Source of the DNA: Blastobasis lacticolella
Taxonomy: Eukaryota > Arthropoda > Insecta > Lepidoptera > Blastobasidae
Assembly: GCA_905147135.1 (NCBI GenBank)
Contig: LR990050.1
Span: 19,652,001 to 19,716,000, forward strand
Length of the DNA stretch: 64,000 nt
Reading direction: 5' to 3'
Shown here: positions 11,045 to 21,777 of the stretch, piece by piece
Layout: the number at the start of each line of letters is the position of its first letter
How positions within the stretch are numbered: the first letter of the stretch is position 1
Made by a program: the position numbers and the translations under genes
Notes under the pieces: generated by a model
The model's input: the letters and a program-made list of their open reading frames with translations, nothing else
The model's database searches: none
What the model was told of the DNA's origin: nothing

Positions 11045-11130
11045 AGGGCATTGAGATGGGCTTGAGCTGGGCTGCCTCCTCTGATAAGAGCTCAGCTCTT
11101 AAATTGGATAGACAGCTGGGCAAAGGCCTC
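11045..11130 (-). repeat. RTE-like tail fragment
   Basis: The minus strand reads ataggaggcctttgcccagc, the last conserved phrase of RTE-like-1 tails (compare 63545-63640). It abuts the truncated end of the hAT pseudogene. Confidence 0.35.
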
Positions 11131-11214
11131 CTATTTGAGTTAAGAGGGAAATAGTTTCGAGAAATAAATTGAAATACAGCTGTTAATTCGTATTTTTATT
11201 TATTTGTAAATTAA

Positions 11215-12768
11215 TTAAAATTTGTTTGTATTTTTCCAACTGAGTAAATGGATTTGACGCCACTGCTCGTCAACTTTCGCAACATCTTCTTGATTTTTAT
11301 TAAAATGTAACATCAGGTCAGCGATCGACTCTTTGTTGTGAGACAGTGTGCAATCTACACTGATTCTTTTAATATTTTTCATTAGTCTTAAGTTTTCGGG
11401 CAATCTGTTTTTCAGTTCATGAACCAAATGTACAATGAACTGGATGCACCTGTTACGTATTATTTCTTCTTCATTCGGTGGAAGTCCTTTTTCTTTCATC
11501 GTTAATACATGAGATTCAAATCTGTACCCCAAATAACATTTCTTATCTACAAAATCTTGAATATTTTGCGTAAAAATATCTACTTTCTAAGTAGGCAATA
11601 TTATTTTGGCAACAAGTGAATCAATCAAATTTGTCAATTCGTCATACAGTTTTGTATGATCTGCATCTTTCGATTCAAATAATTTATTAACTCTGTTAAC
11701 GTCAGTGAGAATTGGAAACATAAATGCAATGTACGCATAATTTACGTCATCTGAATACATTCCATGCAGCAATTCTGCTGTGTAACATCTTTCTTTCAAT
11801 TTGGCCATATTAAAGTGTGTTTTTAGTTCCAACCATTGTGTGTAAATACGTGCCACTGCGGACTCTACAGAAAGCCACCTAGTTTGACAAGATTGTACAA
11901 TTTTTAAAGGATCATGACCGTCGTTTATAAGTTTGTATAGTTCTTAATAAGCAGCTTGCTTCGACGAAGAACGGCTGAACCAATCATATGTTTCTTTAAT
12001 AATGAATTCGAGATTTCTGGGTAAAAATTGCTTTGTTACTGCCGATACTGCTAATCGCAGAGAATGGCATATGCAGCACACCAAAACTAGATTCGGCAAA
12101 TCTCTTTTCAGTTTGGCATATACACCGTTATTTACTCCGGTCATTACGGAAGCATTATCTGTTCCGATGCCCATTAAGTTTTGTAGAGGTATATTGAATT
12201 CAGCGAGTGTCGCTTTCAAGGTACCAACAATCCCGTCTGCATCACACTCGTTCAGCATTGGAAGATCTAAAAATGTAGATATAATTTTTTCGTAAGTGCA
12301 TCTGTAATAAATAATTATTATTCCCAAATATTTATGAACGGAAATATCGGTTGATTCGTCAATCAATAAACTATAGGGTTGATCTTTTAAATCTTCTCTT
12401 AAGTTTTCTGAGAAATGGGGTGACAGAACATTTTTTATGATTTGGGTACATTTTGTCCTATGTAAGTGAAATTTTTCATCCTCCTTGTGCATGTGATTAA
12501 CCACTTCTCCCATATGATCCACTACACGTAGGCTGGTATGTGCCGCTGTAAATAATGCTAGCCTAGCTTCTTCTTTCTTTTTTCCGATGCTGTCTGGTTT
12601 AAAAGACAACTTTGGTTGCGTAATAAAGTAGATTCCGTTTCTTTACAGATTATTCTGTAAAGAAACGGAATCTACTTTATAATGATCAAAATGTAAAGAA
12701 GAGAAGAACCTACTTACTCTTTCAAAATTGATGTATACCTATGATATTATATTAATTACGTACGTACC
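11215..12768 (-). pseudogene. hAT transposase pseudogene, main part
   Basis: The minus strand from about 12615 to 11215 encodes one continuous frame of some 465 codons broken by only two stops, TAA at 11946-11944 and TAG at 11589-11587. Family landmarks are L-L-I-D-E-S-T-D-I-S (the first catalytic Asp region), G-I-G-T-D-N-A-S-V-M-T-G (second acidic region), C-C-I-C-H-S-L-R-L-A, and later Q-T-R-W-L-S-V (the conserved Trp region). These are typical of BED-finger hAT transposases that cut and paste DNA. The C-terminal dimerisation block usually found in hAT proteins is not seen before the final stop, and the left terminus is missing, so the element is both mutated and 3' truncated. Mobility from this copy is not expected. 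The region 12622-12768 is the presumed intron towards the BED-finger exon. Confidence 0.85.
12623..12680. repeat. Perfect 27-bp inverted repeat, 4-nt loop
   Basis: The arms are 12623-12649 and 12654-12680, with loop ttat at 12650-12653. All 27 positions pair. It contains the pyrimidine-rich stretch and cag of the presumed acceptor of the hAT intron. Confidence 0.95.
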
Positions 12769-12962
12769 TTTGAATTTTGCAAGTGCTTTTTGGATAATCC
12801 ATGATTCTTTAAATCTCCATAATGATTCCTTAAAATTGAACCACATAATTTGCACTTAGCAACTGGACCACCAGTACTTTCCACCACTTGTAACCAGTCC
12901 TTTAATTGTGAGTCACGTAATCAACATTCACGGAACTTTTGGGTATACTGTGGCTTAGGCAT
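12768..12962 (-). pseudogene. BED zinc-finger exon of the hAT transposase
   Basis: The minus strand opens with ATG at 12962 and encodes M-P-K-P-Q-Y-T-Q-K-F-R-E-C, a TGA stop (12923-12921), then K-D-W-L-Q-V, A-K-C-K-L-C-G-S and H-Y-G-D-L-K-N-H-G-L-S-K-K-H. That is a CxxC...H(x)H BED-type finger, which binds transposon ends. It ends at a good splice donor, gtacgt, directly after codon K. The single TGA is the third inactivating stop of the element. The expected acceptor lies inside the hairpin at 12623-12680. Confidence 0.75.
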
Positions 12963-13279
12963 ATTCGTTTTACAAAATTAATAAAATAAAACATTAAATG
13001 TCGTGCCGATGCAAAACCAAAACTGTACTAAGGTATATTTTTGTGCATGCATACGATACAAACATATACAAACCTTGATATTTCAAATCAAATTTGACCT
13101 AGTAGTCATACAAATAAAGACTATAATCAAACTAATTTAAGAAATTGACAAACTCTTTTCGGGGAATACCCGACAAACACCACCTAGGAGTGTTGGCTAC
13201 ATATCAAAACTATACCCATCATGTAATGTAAACGATCAAGTTCTTTCCTGTAAATATGTAAATTGTGCTGGTGGTTAAA

Positions 13280-13411
13280 TGTCTAGCCGTACCACTAAAT
13301 GAAACAATCTAAGCCACTAAATCCACTAGCCACTAAAACCAAAATTTGTCCGCTAAAATGCTAATCTAAACCACCAGATCTAGTGGAAAATCCACTGAGT
13401 TGGCAACACTG
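13280..13411 (-). mobile_element. Right terminus of the hAT element
   Basis: Read on the minus strand from 13411 the sequence begins cagtgttgccaactcagtgg, the usual start of hAT terminal inverted repeats. Six CCACT/AGTGG motifs lie at 13292, 13314, 13323, 13330, 13382 and 13392. Clustered subterminal motifs are typical transposase-binding sites in hAT elements. I found no matching left terminus near 11 kb. Confidence 0.6.
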
Positions 13412-14190
13412 GCTACGCGGCGTACGCGCGGGTTATAATCAGGTTTTGCAGTATTGTAGCTCCATATTTTTTACTTTAGCAACGTAAATGACGTATTGAC
13501 CAGCTTTCTATTTTTACTTCTATAACTTTTGCTAAAATATTACTTCACAGTAAAGATACTGAAAGTCAAAAACTTGCTCAATAACAGTAAGGCAAAATTA
13601 CTTATACGCCACTTCCTGCATAAAAATGGAAAGACTAATATTCTTACAAGCCTAACCTATTATAAATACTTCAATTCAAAATTACTTATACCAACTTTTA
13701 TGTTTGTTTCGAGTAGTCCAAAAATGCTTATAAAATATTAGCTTTTAAATTGCCGGATGCCAAATTTACTTAAAATTTATTTGTAATTTATTGCAGGAAA
13801 ACAAAATTACTTAGGTGACAGGCACGAATAAAATGCCAAAATAGTGTCGCTTAAGGACTCTGGCTGATGAAAAATCCCCTTTTTTCCATTTACTCAAACG
13901 CCAAAACAGTGATCGTATCGCTATGGGACCCAGACTGATCGACGCAGAAAAAAACGCTGATTCCGAATATCTATATAACTCAATATGCCTATTTTGGCGC
14001 TTCAGTAATTCTGCCTTTCTTGCGACGATATGTAGTTTATTTATACTAAGATTAATTTAATCATTTTATTATTTGATGTTGTCAAATAATTAATTTTGAT
14101 AATTTATTTGAGAATGTGATGCTTAACAATTTATAATGTAATGATGTATGAATTAAATGCCTGAAATAAAGGTATATTACTTATAATTAT
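13412..14190. repeat. Degenerate AT-rich repeat, right of hAT
   Basis: Holds the right-hand set of aaaattactta motifs described for 10380-11000, with spacing of roughly 85-125 bp. No gene is seen. The 70-codon plus-strand frame at 13529-13741 lies inside it and has no domain. Confidence 0.35.
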
Positions 14191-14194
14191 AGTG

Positions 14195-14332
14195 ACAATG
14201 CACCTGCGGTTTTGCATTTTTGTTATCTGGAACCTAAATGTAAGAATCGTAGATCTTATGGGAGACAGTAACCACTTACCATCAGGTAGGCTGTCTGCTC
14301 GCTTGTCATTGAAAAGCATAAAAAAGTTACAA
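14195..14332 (+). repeat. LINE-C 3' tail
   Basis: A third LINE-tail family: gcggttttgcatttttgtta, then atgggagacagtaaccactt and accatcaggtaggctgtctg, ending in an A-rich tail. Copies lie at 22302-22420 (minus), 26120-26245, 26400-26535 and 35826-35932. Confidence 0.65.
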
Positions 14333-14734
14333 ATAAAAATGTTTAATCACTGAATATTTTTTTATTTCATTAGAATGAGATTTGAACCACTTCATTTTTA
14401 TTTATTTATTCAGAAAAATTCTAGCTGTCCAAAGTTTAAAGTTTGAGACTAGTCTGTGTACTGTGTATAATAAATTCAAAAATTATGCATTATAAAAGTA
14501 CCTACTAAATAAGATTTTAAGGCTTGAATTAACGTTGGTTGTTTTATTTGATTTTCTCATATAATTTTGCGTTTGACATACTTTGATCTCAAAGGCGAGA
14601 CCGCCAACGAATGCCGAGCACCATAACATCCAAAATACGCCCTTGCTATTTATATTGGGACGGTTTGTAATAAAAAACAATGCACACATTTATTCAAGTC
14701 CACGCTAACTAAATCCCATACCAAATCAAATACA
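14333..14734. other. AT-rich stretch, nothing recognised
   Basis: No repeat or coding signal is found. Confidence 0.45.
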
Positions 14735-14892
14735 TGGGATCATTCAAGAGGTATATTAGAGGTCTCTTCAGAGGCGGGCAACGCATTGGTGACTCCCCTG
14801 GTGTTGCTGATGTCCATAGGCGGCGGTGACCACTTTCCATCAGGTGGCCCGCATGCCTGTTTGTCTGCCGTATAACATAAAAAAAACCTATA
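14735..14892 (+). repeat. LINE-A 3' end
   Basis: A clean plus-strand copy: the end of the ORF (M-G-S-F-K-R-Y-I-R-G-L-F-R-G-G, stop), the UTR core and poly-A at 14878-14886. The open frames of 67 and 105 codons on the minus strand are antisense shadows. Confidence 0.8.
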
Positions 14893-15424
14893 AAGTGCAT
14901 AGATTTTTTTAATAAACCGTAGCCAAACGTAAAACACGACCACATTCCACCTCCGTAACCGGTTCGCCGCAGCGCACCCGCCCCTCCAAGCGCCATAATG
15001 CCGTAATTACACTGAAAGCCTCGCAAATATTTTTACAAGGAGCACCGAGTCCGTCTGAGCAAACCGTTTTAATAAGCCGATGGCTGCGGCGGCGGTTTAA
15101 CCAAACACATTAGTCGAATCGACCGCTCTATTCGGTCGGGGACTTTGGGATTCAGTTCTATGGACATTTTGTGTTACGGTAGACTATTCTTCGCGGTCTT
15201 ATTAAGGCCCGCTTACGAAAAATTTGAAAACTTTTAAGAATGGTAAGGTGTTTTTGTTTGAGGTTTTTGGTTTAAGTAGCAGCTTAAATGCGTTTAAGAG
15301 TTTGGTGTAAGCCGCCCTAATGAAAAGTCGTTGATGATTCGTTTAACGCTCGTGTAACACGGTGTGTGTACTGCTACAAACTTATTCCAATGACGGCGTC
15401 GCTGTTGTTGAATTTAATCATTAT
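14893..15424. other. No gene; part of a local duplication
   Basis: 15050-15150 is about 78% similar by eye to 16450-16545 in direct orientation, and 15371-15415 is similar to 15774-15822. Nothing else is recognised. Confidence 0.5.
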
Positions 15425-15500
15425 CATCGTCCTGGCGCTTATCCCGGCCTCTTCCAGGGTCCGCTTTCCTACTCAATCATCTCCACTTCGCCCGGTGTAG
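15425..15500 (-). repeat. RTE-like-2 tail fragment
   Basis: Contains catcgtcctggcgcttatcc and cctcttccagggtccgcttt, the complement of the tail seen at 52230-52440, with a short (ATC)-type end. Confidence 0.45.
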
Positions 15501-16110
15501 CGGCCTTTTAAATCGTTCGTTTTAGCGGTGTTTTGCTTTTTATGTGCGACTACTATCCGGCCCGCACAACCCGTTAGGGAAAAGCCGGTTCGCCAGAGCC
15601 TCGTCCGTCTGTCAGCAGGGGGACCGCGGGCAGGTGAGGTTGGCTTGGGCCCATGAGATGGTGGTTGGGCCCCATAACCCACCCCCATAATATTGCGGCT
15701 AATTGTTATTTTAATTGGCGACAGTTTTTGTCACCAGTTTTGGTGTCTTGTTACCCGGACAACAGCACTGCACTGCTACAAACTTATGTGGCCCAATGAC
15801 GGCGTTGCTGTCGTTGTATTTAGTATTGTCGCCAAATATATTTCAATTGGCGACACTTAGTTCCACTTTCGGTCACCTTATCTAACACGGTGGCCAAAGC
15901 TGGAACTAAGAGTCGCTATTTTGTAATGCCATGTCAATTCCGACACAGGGTCGTATGTTGCACTATACAAGGCATACGTCAAAAATTTTGTACTCGCTTT
16001 GAACCACCGTTCGACGCCATGATCATTTTTTATTATTAAGACGGTATTTCTACCGTCATTTAATGTTATTGGCCATTTCTGCCGAAAACCAACAACCACT
16101 GGAGTCAAAA
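15501..16110. other. GC-richer unassigned stretch
   Basis: A 71-codon minus-strand frame at 15473-15688, rich in Pro, Gly and Arg, has no recognisable domain. The phrase aattggcgaca occurs twice (near 15712 and 15845). Confidence 0.4.
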
Positions 16111-16114
16111 ATGC

Positions 16115-16230
16115 GTCTCACATCCTCTGGCCAAATGGAGTGACGCTTTGCGAAAGGTTGCGAGTGGATGCTAGATGCAAGCTGAGGGCGCTCATTAAGG
16201 GAGACTCATGTCCAGTGGACTAGCATATAT
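16115..16230 (+). repeat. RTE-like-1 tail, diverged
   Basis: gacgctttgcgaaaggttgc followed by gagtggatgctagatgcaag corresponds to the D-x-x-R-K-V-A-x-S-x-W-M-x-A pattern of RTE-type C-termini, with frame damage. It ends near atgtccagtgga. Confidence 0.5.
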
Positions 16231-16440
16231 TAATTACTAGTGGACCCGGCGCGACTTCGTTCACGTACACCTACCCACCCTCTACCCATTTTTCTTGCTT
16301 ATAAACCTTCCTCTTGAATCACTCTATCTATTAAAAAAAACCGCATCAAAATCCGTTGCGTAGTTTCAAAGATTTAAGCATACAAAGGGACATAGGGACA
16401 GAGAAAGCGACTTTGTTTTATACTATGTAGTGATGATGAT
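16231..16440 (+). repeat. Dispersed repeat family S
   Basis: Contains cttgaatcactctatctatt, gcatcaaaatccgttgcgta and gcgactttgttttatactat. Matching parts lie at 33165-33225, 47275-47350 (minus) and 49480-49600 (minus). The parent element is unknown. Confidence 0.5.
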
Positions 16441-16554
16441 GATGACTGAGTCTGTCCAAGCAATCAGTTTAACAAGGCAATGACTGCGACGGATGTTTAA
16501 CTAAACACATTAGGCGAATCGACTGCTCTATTCGGTTGGAGACTTCTTTATTAA

Positions 16555-16785
16555 GACGACCGGAGTGGTACTGTTGGTTAACAGCCGATCGGCCACGCAG
16601 AGGTCCCATGTTCGATTCCCGGTCAAACAGAAATTGACACGATAAATTTTAATTACTTTTACATGTCTGGGTGTAGTATGTAATTCAATAAGTATTTATG
16701 TGCTTTATCAGTTATCTGACACCCATAAAGCTTTGCTTACTTTGGGCTAGATGGCGCTGTGTGAATTTGTCCAAGTATATAAGCA
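16555..16785 (+). mobile_element. SINE T1, diverged copy
   Basis: Still shows the B-box cgattcccgg and the 3' block tagatggcgctgtgtgaatt. The head is altered (gacgaccggagtggtact). Confidence 0.75.
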
Positions 16786-17682
16786 AGCATATTTTGTTTG
16801 TACTCGTATTTCAGTTCAGTACCACATGTCTAAAATAATATCCTGCTGATATTTCTACGAAATTTTAGAGCCATTCGCTGATCATATATTGTTTTTAAGA
16901 CCTATCTCTATTTCAAAGCTCGTCCATTTCACCTAATAATGAAGCTGTATATTAAAAAACCTTTACACGAATCCATTTACAGATTAAACCCTTTGCGGGA
17001 AGTGGAAAGGGGGGGGGGGGGAGGTATAATATCCTGGGAAATGAACGCATCGGCGGATCTGCATTTCAATCAATTCACCGCCAATATTCATTAGTGGATT
17101 GTAAGCCTGGCAACCGGAAGATGGGGTACCTACTAATGACTGCTTGATGGATATTAAAAAAAGTCTGTGGAAAATATGTACGCGTGTACTCCACTGTCCC
17201 GTGGAGTGAAACATATATACGGCCATTATGGTATATAATGATATAATGATATTATTATTTTCCGTATGACTGTTGAAAATTATGTATAAAGTTTCAATTG
17301 AAAACTTAGTGATAGACAAAAGTAGAGCACGAAATCAACTATTATTTAAAGAAATTTAAATTTTATATTATATTTAATGTAATATCCACAGAAACTTAAA
17401 GAAAAATATTACAGGTATGATTATTTTTTAATAATCCATTTAAATGTAATTTTTACATGTTTAATTATATTTTTAGTTAATTCGCCTTCATTTTGCAGAT
17501 AATAAATAAATTTAACAATTTTTTTATTATCTCTCTCTCTCTATTTTATTACGAAATTGCTTTTTCGTAGCCTTCCTATCGGATTAGTACGACGTTTTAC
17601 AAATACTGCTAGAAAGTCTTTGCCAAAATTGAAGAGTCCGACTGGATTCATTGTTGTATCAAATTTTTGCCGGCAAGCATTT
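16786..17682. other. AT-rich stretch with simple repeats
   Basis: Holds a run of twelve G at about 17011-17022 and a (CT)n run near 17531-17541. The 111-codon minus-strand frame at 16984-17319 begins within the G run and shows no domain. Confidence 0.5.
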
Positions 17683-17825
17683 TTGCTTGGACAAATTCAC
17701 ATAGCGCCATTTAGCCCAAAAGTAAGTAAAGCTTGTGTGTGTTATGGGTAACTGATAAACTACATATATACTTTTTTTTAAACATACTCATTGTACATAT
17801 TACACCCAGACTCGTAACAGAAATA
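17683..17825 (-). repeat. SINE T1 3' part, diverged
   Basis: Reverse complement of the SINE T1 body (ttcacatagcgccatttagc ... cacccagactcgtaacagaa). The tRNA-like head is missing. Confidence 0.7.
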
Positions 17826-17980
17826 CTAAATACTTCCATTGTCGTGTTCCGGTTTGACAGGTATGGTGCCCAGTGTACTCGTATGTTAATCTTCAGGTCC
17901 TAAATTCGAATTCCATCATCGTTTAGCCGCAAACGCGTAACAGAGAGACGATACACGTAAATTCGCATTTAGTAGGAAAC

Positions 17981-18002
17981 AAGGTAAGGTAAGGTAAGGT
18001 TT
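17981..18002 (+). repeat. (AAGGT)n microsatellite
   Basis: Four consecutive aaggt units directly precede the LINE-B copy. The unit matches the gtaaggt found at the same point in other LINE-B copies, so the array probably grew from LINE-B sequence. Confidence 0.8.
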
Positions 18003-18208
18003 CCAGTGCTCCATGGGGTGGGGATTTGGGGAACCGTGGCTTTGGCAGTGGAGGGGCATTTCTCTTTTTGCTGCCAGAGCAACGTGTTATAGAGGTGGGC
18101 AACGCATTGGCGATACTCTTGGTGTTGCTAATGTCTATAGGCAGTGGTGACCACCTTTCAGCAGATGACCCGCTTGCCTGTTTGCCTACTGCATGACATA
18201 AAAAAAGA
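18003..18208 (+). repeat. LINE-B 3' end
   Basis: Begins ttccagtgctccatggggtg and ends with cgcttgcctgtttgcctact, then catgacat and poly-A. Confidence 0.75.
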
Positions 18209-18239
18209 AAAAAAATAATAATCCCCGACCAATTTTACT

Positions 18240-18420
18240 TAATCTGAAATATATTCTAAACTACACAACTGATTTTAATAAAACAAAGCTAAGAACCATC
18301 TCGAATGAACTAGAAAATAGAGGAAACCGCATTAAAATCGGTTCATCTGTTCGGGAAGTATTATGCCACAGACTGATGCACACATCGAACTTATAACGCC
18401 CCTCTTTTTCCTATAGGTGT
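18240..18420 (+). repeat. Dispersed repeat family R copy
   Basis: Contains aaaacaaagctaagaaccat and ttaaaatcggttcatctgtt, ending near gcccctctttttcc. Confidence 0.5.
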
Positions 18421-18800
18421 TAAAAACTGTGTCCTTAACCTTAACTTAACCGTTTGGGTCACCTATGACTGCAACGCAATCCAGTCTCCTTAGTGGTAAT
18501 CTTGGCGGTAATTTATGATGATTAAATCAATTTTTCCTGGAAGGCGTTGCACTGCAACCGTCCCCGGATCCGGATCCGGAACTGGTGATTGTTTAAATTT
18601 ATACCCGGGGCGCGAAATCAAAGGATATTGAATGGTAATTTATGGCTTTCGCTCTGATATGAAAGGTTAGTTGCGGGCTACAGTCTTTGGAGGATCAGGT
18701 TTTTGTCTTAATATTTCGTGAAGGGTTTAGTGTTCAGTGAAACAATAATGTAGTGTGATTCCTGGAACGTACTATGTAGTAGTACATGTTTAACTCTGAG
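18421..18800. other. No gene recognised
   Basis: Holds the short GC-rich string cggatccggatccgga near 18567. Nothing else is recognised. Confidence 0.45.
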
Positions 18801-18803
18801 CTA

Positions 18804-19512
18804 CTCGATTATCATCTTGGCGTTAATTTTTATTTTAATATCATACGGTAGACAAACAGGCAAACGTTCCACCTGATGGAAAGTGGTCACCACTGCCTAT
18901 AGACATTAGCAACACCAAGAGTATCGCTAATGCGTTGCCTACCTCTATAACACGTTGCTCTGGCAGCAAAAGGCAAATGCCACTCCACTGCCAAAGCCAC
19001 GGTTCGCCAAATCCCCACCACATGGAGCACTGGAAACCTTACTCACCAGCAGAAACACAATACTATTTAAAAGAGTATTATTTAGCTGCGATATTCTGTA
19101 AGGTGGAGGTACTTCCCCAGTCGGGCGGCTCCAATTCGAACGAGATACCCCGCTATGCCCTACCTCTCTTAAAATTATGTCTCTTATTAATGTCCTGGAC
19201 CTGGGTACCGCCATGACCATGATCCAGGATTTGGCAGATCAGATAATTACAGTGGAACGACTGCCATCCGACCTCCGTGACCCTGCTACCAGGGAATCTG
19301 ACCAGATTGGATCATGGTTACACATTCAGTCGGCTGAATGTGCAGGTTTCTTCACGGTGTCTTCCCTCACCGTAAGAGCATCGGGTAGTGGTCAACTAAT
19401 GTACATAACTCAGAAAAGAGTCATTGGTACATGGCGGTGTTGGGTTTCGAACCCGGTATCTTTCACTTGCGAGTCAGATACCTTTACCACTAGACCACCG
19501 ACGCTCCTAACT
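18804..19512 (-). mobile_element. SINE T2 split by a LINE-B insertion
   Basis: The SINE T2 3' end is at 18810-18825 (catcttggcgttaat). The rest runs from about 19188 (taatgtcctggacc) to the tRNA-like head at about 19512, where ctagaccaccgacgctc is the complement of the SINE start. Between them sits LINE-B. The sequence ttaat borders both sides of the insertion, consistent with a short target-site duplication. Confidence 0.75.
18836..19185 (-). repeat. LINE-B nested in SINE T2
   Basis: Minus-strand LINE-B of about 340 bp, the longest in the window along with the 48290 copy. It carries the UTR core, the ccacatggagcactgg block and the upstream segment ending tcgggcggctccaattcgaa. Confidence 0.75.
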
Positions 19513-21514
19513 CTGAGCTACAATTGCAGTATTTTTTTTCATTTAATTCTTTATCGTAATTTTGTTTACAATATTGTGAACGTAGTATCAAATATAGTAG
19601 TAATGTATGTAGTTTTAAATTATTTACTAACCTAGGTATAAGTCTCACTAACTAAAATTAGTCTTTGTTTATTCGTCTAATAAATAAAATTGAGATATAA
19701 ATAGAAACAAAGTGTTACAATCGGTTATTTTATTTGATGTCTAGAAAATAAACTCGCGAACGTAGGACTTCAAATGAAATAACATATTATAATTATTCTT
19801 GATAACAATATTCTTTAACCAATTGGCTAGAACAGCACAATTTAAATAAATTTAAACCCTAACTAGAACAATTACTTTTGTTCTATCGTTGTCGTAGCGC
19901 CGTAGCTCCGTAGGCAGGGCTACGCGCCGCCCATCGCCCGAGCCCGCCTACGAAAGGCTACGCCTTGTCCAACCCAGACCAAAGGTACCAAATACCTAAT
20001 GATTTATTGCCTGCGGGTGTCAGTTAACAGTCTATACTTGCTTTCAGTATAGTAATAACTTTGGAGAGTATATTTTAAGAATAGCGAAAGTTTTGCAGGT
20101 TATTATGTATAACAATTCAATGTTTAATTGTTCAGGAAATAATTACGTAAGTAACTCGTTTATAATTGACGACCGTTTAAAATTCTTTTGTGTAATAACT
20201 GCAAATATTTTGATATATACATAGAATAACATTTAAATATTTAATACTTTGTGTTATGACTTCGTGATGGAATAGTATATATTATGAATTAAATCACCTT
20301 TTCTACACTAGTTCCACCTTATTATACAAATTTTATTAAATTACAATCGGTTTCGAATTATTGCCTGAAGATAATAAACATTGTATAATAAAGTGGAACT
20401 ATGACAACGATGTAAATCATATATATTCATAATAATATTTAATTTTACGTTATAATTATTGACACCTAAAATTTACACACTTGAATTTTTAGTACGTATA
20501 GAATTTAATTTGCAAGGGTTACTTTTTTCTAATCAAGTTTCATTTTCATGCAAACAATATATGCCATACATACACTCATATACTGTAAATCAGACATCCT
20601 TCCCTTAGATCTAATAGAGAAAAGTAGATGATAAATGTAATCCCCATCCCCATCATACTGGGACCTACTTTATAAAAGAAAATAACATTAACACTCACCC
20701 GTCCGAAGTTCGCGTAGACAGGAAAACAGCTGATCACCACACTATAGTCAATGAAATGTCCTCCTAACACGTAAACTTTAATATACGATTACAAATCCTA
20801 CTTTTACAACACTTCTAATAAGTACTAACAACTACATGCAACTACTAATTTACTTCTCACAACCAACTGAGTTAGCTTTTAACTAGAATTACTAGACAAT
20901 ACAGCCTAAAACGTATCTAAACACCTACACCTAGAGTACAATATTAAACGACTCAAAGTCAATTGTCTTAGAAACGAGATGTAAATATCGTTCTAAATTC
21001 GAATCTAAAAAGAGTTCATAAAAGTCCTACGAAATTTCTTTTTCTACTTTAAAATTATCGGCCAGTGGTATAGTTTTAAAACTCGGGAGTGCAGTAAAAA
21101 GTTTCGATAACTTTTTGTTGTGGAGGCGCGCGACCTGCGGGCTTCGGAGGCAATGTAGCACTGAGCCTGGCTGCAGTGGCTGATATGCTAGATCTAGATA
21201 ACTGTAGGCACAACACAGACCTATGTGCCTACAGGCTGCATAGTAGGCGGTGAGTGCGTGCAATTTCAGTCCCTATGGAGAGATTTCGTGTTGGTTGCAG
21301 TTTTTAGTACAGAATTGTCGTCGGAGTAGAGTATTTGGATTTCTGTTGGTGGGCTTTAGCGAACGTTTTGGTGCACTTTTTAAATAGGTATATAATGTAT
21401 TTATAAAATTTCAATAAGTTGTAGTTACAGTTAAAGTTCTTATGACTACTTGAGCCTATTTAAATTGCCTGTTGTTGTAAATTATTCCTTTTTCTCCGTT
21501 TTCATACAATGTTG
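19513..21514. other. AT-rich stretch, no gene recognised
   Basis: About 2 kb without a repeat match. 20310-20329 and 20381-20400 form an imperfect inverted repeat. A GC-richer block at 21115-21265 has a small hairpin (ctgtaggcac / gtgcctacag, 21202-21234). The 78-codon minus-strand frame at 21027-21263 has no domain. Confidence 0.45.
20310..20400. repeat. Imperfect 20-bp inverted repeat
   Basis: The arms at 20310-20329 and 20381-20400 pair at 19 of 20 positions around a 51-bp spacer. It may be the core of a degraded MITE. Confidence 0.7.
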
Positions 21515-21645
21515 GACAAGGTGTAGGGTATGTGTAAGGTATGTGTGGGGTAGGTGTAGGGGAGATGTAGGGGAAGAGTACGGTTGGGATAGAGTAGGGT
21601 AGTGGTAGGGTTATGTAGAAGTAGGATAACAGGTACAGTCACCAC
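21515..21645 (+). repeat. G/T-rich degenerate minisatellite
   Basis: Repeated variations of gtgtagggtat and gtaggggaga occur without a fixed period. It is not the insect telomere repeat TTAGG. Confidence 0.6.
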
Positions 21646-21777
21646 ACAAGACTCGTAACAATAATTTCTCAAATGAAAAATATTTTTTCATAACAAGCGT
21701 TAAGCGCAGCTTTTAATTGAATATTACCTAGGGGCATAGTAATCATCGAGGCCATTCCAAACACTATGGGGTTATAT

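Noticed and set aside
21515..21645. Interstitial telomere repeat
   Set aside because: The motif is a mix of gtaggg and gtgtagg variants, not tandem TTAGG.
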